Positions 1 through 11,300 of a DNA stretch of 64,000 bases are shown piece after piece (positions within the stretch are counted from its first letter, which is position 1; every line of letters starts with the position of its first letter). This stretch comes from Isochrysis galbana (Eukaryota; Haptophyta; Isochrysidales; Isochrysidaceae). Below the pieces are notes generated by a model. The model ran no database searches. It saw only the letters and a program-made list of their open reading frames with translations, and was not told the DNA's origin. The DNA lies in contig CM030932.1 of the NCBI GenBank assembly GCA_018136815.1, positions 62,001 through 126,000 on the forward strand, written 5' to 3'. The position numbers were made by a program, and so were the translations under genes.

Positions 1-48
1 AGGGCCTACTTTAGGATGGTGGGCGGCTCGCGGCGCGGGGTCGCTTGG

Positions 49-3000
49 TTAGGCTAGTCGCTCTGCTATGTTGAGGGCTTCCGCTACCAGAGATAGATTC
101 GTGCTCATGACTAGGGCGCCTTTGTTGTTAGTTAAGAAGACAGGGGCGCTGAGGTCGTGTGGAGATTTGATTTTCGGCTTCCTTCCCAGGGAGGCCTTGC
201 GCGTGCGTGCGGTTAAGAAGTTGTCCGGAGGTTCCCGACCTCTGACGAGGGCCGTGAACCTGCTTAGGACTCTTTCGATAACCGGTACGTGGTGGAAGGT
301 GTGATTTTCGAATTCCACTTTGTAGAAGTCGCTTATGATGTATCTCCATGCTATTAGGTAGAGGGCTTTAAGGCTATCCGGCGTCGGGGAATTCGGGTAT
401 GCGAATAGTCTGTCTTTGATTTTTTGAGTCGTCGATCTGTCTTTCGCCGGGGTGTACCCCGCTACGGCTTCAATGGTTTGAAATATCGGAAGCGTGGACG
501 GGCATCTAGCTAGGTGCGTCGAGTTTTCTCTGTGTTTCCCGCAGAGTCTGCATCTTGTGGTGGTCGCCGCTGCGAACCGGTTTCGCGTACCCAGCCTCCT
601 ATGGGTAACGTGCTTGAAGTGCAGGTGTTTGTCTGTGTGTTTTAGTAGGGGGTGGGTATAGAGTTTCGCCACGTGCTTCCATTCATCGTGCGTTAGGTCT
701 AGCTTGCGGGCCCACGCCTCTCGCGCTGGCTGAGGTTTGTTGCGGGGGCCGTCCCCTTTGAGCTCTCGCGTTATATCCGACACGGTGATTTGGTCTAGTT
801 GTGTCTTTTCGTTAAGCGTGTACTCGTCCGCAAGAGGGAATTCGAGGTGTTTCGGGCCTTTTAGTCCATTTTCCCATTTAGCTGGGGCGTAGTAGTGTTT
901 TTCTTCGCCCGGTTTTGCTACCACGGTGGTGTCTGTGGTCTCGCCTAGATAGTTGGTGTTTGTATAGATCCATATGTTATTCATTCTAGTTATGTACGTG
1001 TCGCTCTCGGAGACTTTGGTTTCTCTAGACACTTCTAGCGGCAATGCTGACGCGCTCGGCGATCCCGTGCTCGACTCGGCGGGGGCCGGGTCATGGGGCG
1101 GGGTCTCTTTTGCTTTTTCTAGGAGGTGCGAGACGTGTTGCACCACCCGCTCCCACGAGTCTAGGAATTCCGTTTTGTTTATTCTGCTCCCCTTGTGATC
1201 GAATATTTCGGGGAGGTGTTCCAGGTATTGAGCGCAATCCTCTCGCGTGTAAGGTTCCGTGAGGTCCTCGTTTTTATAGATGTTATGTGCAACGTGCGTC
1301 TGAAGGGATTCCCATAGGCTGATCCACGCCCCGCGTTTGAGCGGTGGTGGGTCGTGAGGATTGTGCCATATTGGCTGTGACAGTGCTCCTTCCCTTGTGA
1401 GTCTCGTGCGGCGTATGTTTAGGGTCCTGAAGTACACCAAGGCGTCCTTCCAGAATGCTGGCAGTGCCGGGTTTCCCCTGATACTGCGGGTGAGCGTCTT
1501 CGTAGGAATCGAGGATAGGACTGCCCCGCGGCCGAGTCCAGTCCGGCAGAACCACGCGTCGAGCGCATGCTTCCAAATAGCTTTTCTTGCGTTGAGGTAG
1601 TTTAGTATCCATTTTGTTTGTAGAGCTCTCACGTGCGTTGTCCAGTGGAGGAGGCCGATCCCCATTGTTCGTGATGCGCACTCCGCGTCGTGTACGGGGT
1701 ATTGTGGGTGCCTCACCCACTTCGTGATTTTGCCTGTGTAAGGGCTCTCCCATAGAATTTTGTCCGCCGCTTTTTGGATTCTCCCGTGGAACCAAGTAGG
1801 GGCTGCCAACGTTTGCATCCAGTAGCGTGGTGTGCCGTATATTATAAAGTTCGCTATGTTAGTCCTACCGAATATGGTCATGTGTCGCGTAATCGGCGCC
1901 AATCTGGCTGCTTTGTTGTCTACTTTGTCTGCGAGTTTCTTCCAGAAGGGCTTGAGGGCTTCCGGGGCTCCTAGCGGGACGCCTAGTATGGTGAGGTATT
2001 GATCGTTCTCTATCCAGTTGTATTTACGCATGTCCCACGGCGGCTTGCGTAGCCTTTGCGAGCCCATTCGGATTCCTTGAAATTTGGCTTCGTTTGTTTT
2101 GCCCCCCGTGGCCCGTTCGTGCGTCCGCACCCACATTAGGGCCCGCTTCAGGCTTGTGTAGTCGCTCGTGATGAGCGCCGTGTCGTCGGCGAACTGGCTA
2201 ATCTTCAGTTCGTACCCGTTGAGGTTAACCCCTTGTATGTCGGGGTCGCTGTTTATGGCGCGGGTGAGAGCTTCCGTCGTAAGGAGGAAGGTGAGCGGCG
2301 AGAGGGGGCATCCTTGGGGCATCCCACTCCCTATCGTGAAGGGGTAGCTTCGGCCCCCGTTGATCTTAATCGTGCGGACGGGTCTTGCCGCCTCGCTTGT
2401 AAGTGCTTGTGCCAGGTGCTGGAAGTCGGGCCCGAAATTGAGGAGGCGGAGGGCCAGGTGGTAAAACTCCCAGCTGACTCTGTCAAAAGCTTTTTCCCAG
2501 TCGAGTGCTAGGAGGAGGCCTGGCTCGCCTGTTTCGTCGAGGTATGCCCTTGTCAGTTGCAGAAGGTGGGTGGCTTCGCTGATCAATCTTCTAGGCACGA
2601 AGCCTAGTTGATTGTCGGATATAATGTTCCCAATTACTTTGCTTAGCCTATTGGTTAGTATTTTGGCTAGTATCTTGTAGTCGCTCTGTAGTAGTGTTAT
2701 GGGCCTATAGTTTCTAGGGTCGCGTGCGTCTCCTTTTTTGTAAAGTAGGATGATATCTCCCTCCCTCATAGTGTATGGGATTAGGCCTGTGTCGAAAGTT
2801 TGGTTGTAGAGGTCTGTTAGGATCGGTGCAACTAGTTTTTCGTGAGCCTTGTATACTTCCGCCGGAATCCCGTCCGGGCCCGCGCTTTTGCCTGGGCCTA
2901 TTTCTCGAATGGCCTGAGTGGTCTCGTCTACAGTGATGCGCCCCTCCAATCGGCGTTTGTCGAATTCGGTGAGGGGCCTATCGGCTAGAGTAATCTCCAG

Positions 3001-6000
3001 TTCGGGTTCTCGCCTCGATTCCTTGGGAGAGTACAGCCAGGCGTAGTACCTTCTGAATTCTCTTCGGATACCGTCATCGGTCGTGGTCGTAGATTGGTCG
3101 GCGTGTTTGGGGTTGTTCCAGTCATTGGTCTTGTATATTTCTTTGATGTTTCCATTCCATTTTTGTTGTCTGAGTTTTCTGAAGAATTCTCTAGAGTGGA
3201 GGTCTTCTCGTCGGAGATTGGCGTATATGGGGAGGTGTCTTAGGGGCGTCTTGCCGCGTTCGTCCGCCAGTTTGCGGTTGGTTTCTGCGATCTCCCTCGT
3301 GAGATCTGCGTCTGGCCCCTTCTTGATGAGTTTTATGTTAAGCGTCGCGATTGTTTTTTCCAGTGTAGATTGGATAGTGGGCGTTCTTCGGGCCCGCGTT
3401 TCTTCCCTGAGGAAGGTGGCCACGAGCGCTTTTGCGCTCGCCCATTCCTCGGCTAGGTCACCGCCTCCACGCGCGTTGCTTTGTGCCCTACGGAAGAGGA
3501 GTTCCACCGCCCTCGCGGCTCCGTCTTCTCGGATAATCTCTGCGTCGATGGGCAGGTCGTAGTTGCGGTTTGGCTTGTAGCACGGCGTCTCGAACGCGGC
3601 TAGCAGTGGTAGGTGGTCGGAGGCCGCCCTCCCTGTGAACAGGTCTGGACTGGGCCCCAGCTTGTGCCATTGGAATTTGTCCGTGGATCGGCTGTGGTAT
3701 AGACGGTCTATTCTCGTGTGGATGGTATGTGCTAGGCGTGTGAAGCCTGCGTTCGGTCCCAGCTTCATGGTTCTGTGTGCGTCCTGTAGGCCGGCGTTTT
3801 TTATAAGGGTTTTCCATTTGTCCCCGTGCACATTGGCATAAGGTGCCGGCCCCGTGCCTGCCGTGTCGGTCGCTACGTTTTCTACGCAGTTGAAGTCGCC
3901 CCCCATTAGGGTCGGGGTACTTATGCTTTCCGCTACGTGTTGGTCGTGGCGAAGTTTTTCTATCTGGGCGCCCCTCGGGCTCGGGTTGGCGCTTAGGTAC
4001 ACGGAAATGATACGGTATGTTTTTTCGTCTATCTCGATATCTACCTTTATGCATCTTCCTTTTATGATTTCCACTACGGAGTCTACTCTAGGGGTCACCC
4101 TGGCGCACGTTTCGCGAATCGCGATCGCTACTCCGCTTGCCGGGTCCGCTAGCTCTCCCGGCGAGTCAAACCAGTGCCAGCCTAGGAGGTTCGCCGTTCT
4201 GTACGATCGGCGATGTGAGCCATCTTCGTATGCGTGCAGCTCTTGGAGAAGGAGTATGTCTACGCCCGCCTTACGCGCTTGAGAGAGCACCGCGGCAAGT
4301 TTGCCGCCTTTGGTGCCGTTGACGTTGTACGTCGCGACTCTGATCGGTCCCTCACCTGGGTATCCGAGGGTGGAGTCAAAGGCGAGTCTGGGGTGCGGCG
4401 GCTGGGCCGCGTCGCGGGCTATTGCGTGCAATTTGGCGAGCAGGGCCGCCGCGCACTCTGGGTGTAGGAATAGGCACGTCGGGCCGTTGAGGCAAACTCC
4501 CGAAATCTTCTTGTGAGGATGGAGGTGGCAGCGAATCGTACATTTGTTGTCGATCCATGCTCCGGGGATCTCGTGCGAGAGGTTGCAGCGTACCCCGCGC
4601 TTGTTGCGCAGGCAAAGGCCTTGTGTGAAGCGGGCGCATGGCTTGGGAGGGGCCTTGCCGAGCGCCTCATGGGCCGATTTGGGGCGGGGAGTGAGCTTGC
4701 GCGACTCGTTGCGCTCCCTACGCTTGGCGGCCTCAGCGTCGCATTCGCAGATGCGGTGGATCGGGGAGAGGCCTAGAGCTACCTCTGGGCGCCAGCCTTT
4801 GCACCCCTTGGTGCTTCCGTGTATCATGAGCTTGTGTGGCGATTGGACGTTCGGGGGCATCGCGATTGGTTTACACGCCCGGACGGCGTAGTTGACCGGC
4901 ACCGTTTTGTTGTCGATGGTGAGAACGATCTTGCGCGGAAAATTGCCCGAGAGAAAGGTTCCTTGCGCTGCGGAGACGTAGAGGTGCCAGCGGGTAGAGT
5001 GGGCTACTTTCGACACGAAAGTGCCTGACTCGCCCTCGAGTTTCATCCGTTCGCGGTTCCCCTTTAAGAAAGTGAGGCCTTGTGCCTCAACCGCTTTGAC
5101 GAGTGAGCTTAGGTTGATTTTCGATGCTTGCGCGAGGCCGTCCGCCTCGACCACGACGTGGGCCGCGACGTCCTGGAGCGCCTCGTAGAGGGCCTTGCGA
5201 GAGGAGGTGCCTTTTTTGTTAAGCTTTTCTTCGATGGAGTCCACGCTGACGCGCACGGGGATGTCTTGGCCCAAGACGCGGATGATGGTGAGGTCGCCGT
5301 ATTTGGCCTTGAACTGTTGCGCGCAGTCTTCGTTGACTGCTATGTGCCACGGGCCCCTCGCCGAGCGGGCCCAGAAGTCTGGCTCGGGGTCAACTCCCTC
5401 GAGTTCTAGGAGAAGTTCGACGATGGCGGCATACACCGTCGTGTCCTGGATTATGATGTCTCCGGCCTGGTGGAATGAGAGCTCGAAGTTGGCGTCTGAG
5501 TATGTGATGATGTTGTCTTCGTCGGAGTCTTGTCCCTGTGAGGCGGGGTCGGGGGTGTCCGTACTCAGTGTCGTGCGGGCGCGGGCAGTAGGCGGTGTCA
5601 TTCGGCGCTGGTCTCTCCCAGGGGGGTCGTACCTTTGTGTCTCATGTGTGTTGCGTGCTGAGTGTGAGGGGGTGCTTCTGGAGAGTGTGTTGTGCGTTGA
5701 AGTGGAGTGGATGATGTGCCCATAAGGGCCACCCGGCCTCGGGCCGCGCTGCCGGAGCAGCGCGACCCTTGCCAGGGCGAGAGGGGCCTCTGCCATAAGG
5801 CATGCCCAATGGAAGGGTGGCTGCATGAGCCTAGCATTGATGGGATGCTTCCAGCAGCCTGCTGTCCCCCATGGGGGAGGCCAGCATGGCTGCCATGGGT
5901 GGTGTGGCCGGGGCCACGGGCCGTGTGGCGCGACCGGAGCCGCACGCACGTGCTCGGCCTCGGTGGGCGGACGCGGCCGCTTCGATAGCGGCTGCTCCAT

Positions 6001-6066
6001 GGTCGCTGGTGGGGCGCCCTCGGCGGGGGGCCCGAAGGAGAGGGGAGTCGCGGCGGCGCGCTCCAT
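49..6066 (-). mobile_element. LINE (non-LTR retrotransposon) ORF: CCCH region, APE-type endonuclease, reverse transcriptase
   Basis: One uninterrupted 2005-aa ORF. In order it holds a Pro/Ser-rich N-terminus, a Cys/His-rich CCCH-like segment (about residues 478-540), and an apurinic-type endonuclease domain (about 575-820) that starts RVATYNVNG, includes GGDFNC, and ends SDHLPLL. The reverse transcriptase follows (about 1080-1400), with NYRPITLL, LALDWEKAFD, MPQGCPLSP and the catalytic FADD near residue 1290. A CxxC-H-C zinc knuckle (CRLCG...HLARC) lies near 1836-1852. Together these nick target DNA and copy the element RNA into the genome. The domain order fits L1/Tx1-type LINEs. The intact frame suggests a young, possibly active copy. 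The stop is at 49-51 and the 3' UTR runs off the window. The ATG at 6066 is chosen because a conserved palindrome shared by other copies lies just upstream. The clade assignment is inferred. Confidence 0.93.
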
Positions 6067-6200
6067 CGCGTCTAAGTATAAACTTAGTTGAGTTACGAGT
6101 GCAGAGTTCTACAAGTTACGAGTAAAACCCCGCGGCAACAAGAACGACTGGGCTCGAAGACGCCTAAGGTCGGAAGTCGATCGCGGATGCGACAGGGGGG
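6067..6200 (-). promoter_or_regulatory. LINE 5' flank with conserved palindromic box
   Basis: Five bases upstream of the LINE start codon (minus strand) lies AACTAAGTTTATACTTAG (6072-6089), an inverted repeat with a TATA-like core. Very similar boxes stand 3-5 bp from an ATG at 23562-23582, 24373-24394 and 56933-56952. It is probably the 5' UTR or promoter end of this LINE group. The promoter role is inferred. Confidence 0.45.
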
Positions 6201-7470
6201 TACAGCCCCAGGGTTTCCACGCGCAGGGCGATGACCGAGAGAGAGGCCCACCTGTTTACGGGAATGTGATCCTCGTATGCTTTAATAAACTCCACCCCAG
6301 GGTTTCCACGCGCAGGGCGATGACCCAGAGAGAGGCCCACCTGTTTACGTGAATGTGATCCTCGTATGCTTGAATAAACTCCACCCCCGGTCCGAGGGGG
6401 TACACCCCAGGGTTTCCACGCGCAGGGCGAGGACCGAGAGAGAGGCCCACCTGTTTACGTGAATGTTATCCTCGTATGCTTTAATAAACTCCACCCCCGG
6501 TCCGAGGGTTTCCACGCGCAGGGCGATGACCCAGAGAGAGGCCCACACCTGTTTACGTGAATGTGATCCTCGTATGCTTGAATAAACTCCACCCCCGGTC
6601 CGAGGGGGGGGTACAGCCCCAGGGTTTCCACGCGCAGGGCGATGACCCAGAGAGAGGCCCACCTGTTTACGGGAATGTGATCCTCGTATGCTTTAATAAA
6701 CTCCACCCCCGGTCCGAGGGGGGGGTACAGCCCCAGGGTTTCCACGCGCAGGGCGATGACCCAGAGAGAGGCCCAGCTGTTTACGGGAATGTGATCCTCG
6801 TATGCTTTAATAAACTCCACCCCAGGGTTTCCACGCGCAGGGCGATGACCCAGAGAGAGGCCCACCTGTTTACGGGAATGTGATCCTCGTATGCTTTAAT
6901 AAACTCCACCCCCGGTCCGAGGGGGGGGTACAGCCCCAGGGTTTCCACGCGCAGGGCGATGACCCAGAGAGAGGCCCACCTGTTTACGGAAATGTGATCC
7001 TCGTATGCTTTAATAAACTCCACCCCCGGTCCGAGGGGGGGTACAGCCCCAGGGTTTCCACGCGCAGGGCGATGACCCAGAGAGAGGCCCACCTGTTTAC
7101 GGGAATGTGATCCTCGTATGCTTTAATAAACTCCACCCCCGGTCCGAGGGGGGGGTACAGCCCCAGGGTTTCCACGCGCAGGGCGATGACCCAGAGAGAG
7201 GCCCAGCTGTTTACGGGAATGTGATCCTCGTATGCTTTAATAAACTCCACCCCAGGGTTTCCACGCGCAGGGCGATGACCCAGAGAGAGGCCCACCTGTT
7301 TACGGGAATGTGATCCTCGTATGCTTTAATAAACTCCACCCCCGGTCCGAGGGGGGGGTACAGCCCCAGGGTTTCCACGCGCAGGGCGATGACCCAGAGA
7401 GAGGCCCACCTGTTTACGGGAATGTGATCCTCGTATGCTTTAATAAACTCCACCCCCGGTCCGAGGGGGT
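6190..7470. repeat. Tandem array of about 12 units of 89-116 bp
   Basis: Each unit contains GGGTTTCCACGCGCAGGGCG, then CCCAGAGAGAGGCCCA, CTGTTTACG, GTGATCCTCGTATGCTT and AATAAACTCCACCCC. Units start near 6211, 6300, 6410, 6506, 6622, 6736, 6825 and so on. Short units (about 89 bp) lack the CCGGTCCGAGGGGGG linker and long ones (110-116 bp) carry it. The variant GCCCAGCTGTT recurs near 6771 and 7202, which implies a higher-order duplication of about 430 bp. Both strands are open over long stretches, but these are periodic-repeat ORFs, not genes. Confidence 0.95.
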
Positions 7471-7589
7471 ACCCGCAGGAGGGTTCCCCCCCCCCCGCCG
7501 AAAATGGGCACGCGGGCGACGCCGTGTGAGCGCAGAAACAAACTTCTTCTGCGTTGGAATCTTTCCGCGCGGGGGGGGGAGCCCTCCCT

Positions 7590-7990
7590 CGGACCGGGGG
7601 GTGGGGTTATATTACAGCACACGAGGATCACATTCACGTAAACAGGTGGGCCTCTCTCTGGGTCCTCGCCCTGCGCGTGGAAACCCCCCCCTGGGACCGG
7701 GGGTGGAGTTTATTAAAGCACACGAGGATCACATTCACGTAAACAGGTGGGCCTCTCTCTCGGTCCTCGCCCTGCGCGTGGAAACCCTGGGGTGTACCCC
7801 CTCGGACCGGGGGTGGAGTTTATTAAAGCACACGAGGATCACATTCACGTAAACAGGTGGGCCTCTCTCTCGGTCCTCGCCCTGCGCGTGGAAACCCTGG
7901 GGGTGTACCCCCTGGGACCGGTGGTGGAGTTTATTCAAGTATACGAGGATCACATTCACGTAAACAGGTGGGCCTCTCTCTCTGGGTCCT
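7590..7990. repeat. Inverted arm of the 89-116 bp array (about 4 units)
   Basis: The same unit appears in reverse orientation (GGTGGAGTTTATTAAAGCA, CACGAGGATCACATTCACG, GTAAACAGGTGGGCC). With 6190-7470 it forms a large imperfect palindrome around a unique centre at about 7471-7590. These inverted copies are more diverged from the forward ones than the forward ones are from each other. Confidence 0.92.
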
Positions 7991-8340
7991 CGCCCGCCCC
8001 CGCCCTCCCCCGTCGAGGGACCGCCGCTCTTCTCCCCAACGTCAACAGCCACCGCCTCGGCCGCAGGTGAGCTCGCGGCTGCCCGTACTGCGATCCGCCG
8101 CGACCCAGGTGGGGGCAATCTGCCGCGTGCGGAGCGGTGCATCGGTGCCACAGGGCATGGAAATCATGTGCCCACGCCCTCCGCCGGCTCGCGCGCCCGA
8201 GGGATCGGGTGGGGGCCGACAGGTCTGCACCATCCGCGCGCTTCCGCCCGCACCACCTTGAGGGCGGGCGTCACGTCCGACTGGAGCCCGGCCGCGGCGC
8301 ATGGCTGACCGCATCACCCTCTGCGCCTCAGGCGGGTGGA
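7991..8340 (+). other. GC-rich leader region upstream of the NACHT-WD40 gene
   Basis: About 350 bases between the inverted array and the chosen start at 8341. The reading frame of the first exon is open here from 8137, so an earlier start or a 5' exon is possible; a possible acceptor (GCGCCTCAG) lies just before 8331. No promoter element can be named. Confidence 0.3.
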
Positions 8341-11300
8341 ATGGGGGCCATTGTCTCCTGCTTGCGGGACGGAGAGATGGTGCGCGTCGTCCCCGTGGAG
8401 CATTCCATGCGCCGTGGCGTCGGCACCGCGCTGCGTCCCGCGCCTCCTGGTGTGTACGCTACTGCCCCATGCGAGGCATCCGCGAGCATCATCAGCAGCA
8501 GCCAACGGCCGCATTGCTCGGCCAGTGCCCACCATGAATCAACTCACACACCCGCCAGTGTGTGGGACGCACAAACCGGTGCGTTCTCCTCCGAGTTGCG
8601 ATTGGCGCTCACCGAGCTCGACAAACCACTGCTCGAGGTACTCGCGATCGGGCATATCCGGCTCTTGCGGTCCGAGTGGCTGCTGAAGCAGAAAGATAGC
8701 TTCATCCTGCCGCGGCGTCAGGAGCTGGAGAAGCTCGATGAGCTAGGCCAGTCGCCGCTATTGAGGTGTGAGGAGGCGGTCGCCCTCATTGAGCGCGGCG
8801 ATCGCTCCGTGGGCGCCCTGACCTACCGATGGCTCACCGCCAAGCACCCGGTGAGCCCGCCCTCCCCATGCCCAAGCCCTCGGATCCTTCCCATCCTCGT
8901 TGACGCCAGCCGCTGACTCCGTGAGCACTCGTGTGTGTGGGTGGGGTGTGTCTTTCAGGACCCTAAAGGCGAGCGCGTCAAGGTGGTACAGAGCGCGCTG
9001 GTGGAGAACTCGCACATCGTGGCCATATTCTGGGACTGGGTGTCGCTGCCACAGGAGCCCCGGAGCCCGGAAGAAAGGGAAGCGTTCAAACACGCCCTCT
9101 CCGGGATCAACGAGGTCTACGCCTCGGCGATCAGCACGGTGGTGCTGCAGCTCAAGGAGATCCCGCCGCGGCCCGCGGAGTACAATGGCTGGGTGTGCCT
9201 CTTCAACCTCGCCAAAGGTAAAGACAAGCTGGCCGTCTGTGCGGCGCTCAAGGACTTTGGCACGATCAAGAGCGTGTCGCTCGAGCCGCCGGGAGCGCGC
9301 GTCTGTTTTGAGTCGCACGAGTCGGCGTGCGCCGCCAAGCGCGCGGGCTCGGTCAACGGGTTGTGCGACGGCATCGATACTGAGTACAACGAGACGAGTT
9401 ACGATGGGCGCAGGGGCGAGGCGGGGCGCGACGACGACGAGGGGACCGGCTGGTGCAATTTCGAGGATGCGGTGAGCCGCGAGCTGATCTGCCGGCTGAT
9501 TGCCGCCCCGAGGATCCGCGAGGCGCTGGCCAATCTTCCGTCCAAGATGCTGCTGTTGAGCAGCGCCGGGCCGCCCAAGCCCGTCGAGATGCCTGACGTG
9601 CAGCTCGAGACGCGCGTCGAGGATGTGGTCGCACGCATCAAGAAGGCCAAGTTCATCGGCAAGGCCGACGAGCCATTGGTGATCGACAAGTACAAGCAGT
9701 ACGTCGCGCGGATCGCCGACGCGCTGCAGAGGACGCTTGCCTTTGCGGCCTCCGAGGCAGCGTCCAGCGTCGAGCTTCCGCCGATGCCCACGAACCCACG
9801 TCACGAAGTCATGCGCCAATGGCACCTCGAGGTCTTGCGGGTGCAGCACGCGTCCATCGCCGACGCCCTCACCGGCCGGCGGCTCGACACGCGCACTCAG
9901 TGTGTGTCGATTGCCATCAAGGGCAAGGACGCCATGGGCGAGATGCTGCCCGTGAGGGACGCGGCCACGATGGGTACGTGGTTGCCCAAGCAGAAGGTCC
10001 TCGCCCTGCTCACTGCACCGCCAGCAGCGGGGAAGACCTGGCTGATGAGCCAGGTGATCATGCACCTCCTCCCCGATGACACGTGCACACCCATCCTGAT
10101 CAAGGTGGAGCAGTTGCAGGTGTCACTATCGCAACACGCGGAGCGCTTCGCTGCCGCCACCAACTGGATTGACGCCTACCTCCAGGTCACATGTGAACCA
10201 GCACACTGTGGCATGCTGTGCCAGGAGATGACCAGACGCCGTGCGGTGCTGCTGATTGATGGACTCGACGAGGCGGGTGCTGTGCGCGGGGAGATCGAGC
10301 ATCACATCGCCACCGTCCTCGCGCCGCAGGGCCACCCGATCCTCTGCACCTCGCGCCCGGCGGGGCTCGACGAGGCCCTCTTCAAGGACTTCCATCGGCT
10401 CGAGCTTGTGCCGCTCAGCGATGCGCAGCAGGAGGCCTTCCTCACCCAGCGGCTCGGCGAGGAGCGGTGCGCTAAGCTCGCGCCCTACTTGCGCGACAAG
10501 GTGCCGCTGGACGCCGAGACGCAGCGCCGAGTGACGGCCAACCCGCTGATGCTCGCCATGGTCGCCTCGATCGCCGAGCTGCGTGTGGGCATCGAGATGC
10601 CGACCACGACCGCTGCGCTCTACGAGACGGCGACGGATGCGATGCTCGGGCGCACAAAGGCCGCCACGGACTCGAAAGAGGTCAAGCAGGTGCTGCAGGC
10701 CGTCTTCTTTGAGGCGCACCGGGCCAAGCAGCGCATCATCACCGAATCTCACCTCCTCGCCGCCGTCAAGCGCACCAAGCAGGAGGCGGCGGCGACCAAG
10801 CTCAGCGAGCTCGTCGCCAAGGACCAGCTGCCGCTCATGCGCCTGCTCGAGCCGCCGCAGATGCAGGCCTTCCACCTGTCCATCCAGGAGTACTACGCGA
10901 TGCGCGAGGTCTGCGGCGGCGAAGTGATCCTGCCGGACTTCGACTGGGACGTGTGGTGGATGAACGCCGTGCTCATGGGCGTGCAGATCGGCAATGAGTT
11001 CGGCGACAAGTTTGTGGAAGCGACCCGGCTGGCGGCCGAAGGGCCCAACTGGCGTGCGCACATGATCGCCGCGCTCGTGCGACAGGGGCTGCCCCGGCCG
11101 TGGCTGCCGGTGGTGGTGGAAGCGGCGGGCGGTCAGGCAGCAGATGTCGGCCGGCTCAAGGCCTTTGTCGGTCGGTATGCGGATGTGATCCAGCGAGAGG
11201 GCGGGACTGCGGTGCCACAGCTCGCGCTGCAGCATCCAGACGAGGGAATCGTCTTCGAGAAGCTGCGCGCCGTGTCGACGCAGCGCCTTCTCAAGTGGCG

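Noticed and set aside
6190-7990. Series of 60-180 aa ORFs on both strands
   Set aside because: They are periodic products of the 89-116 bp tandem unit and repeat the same peptide; no independent gene is supported.
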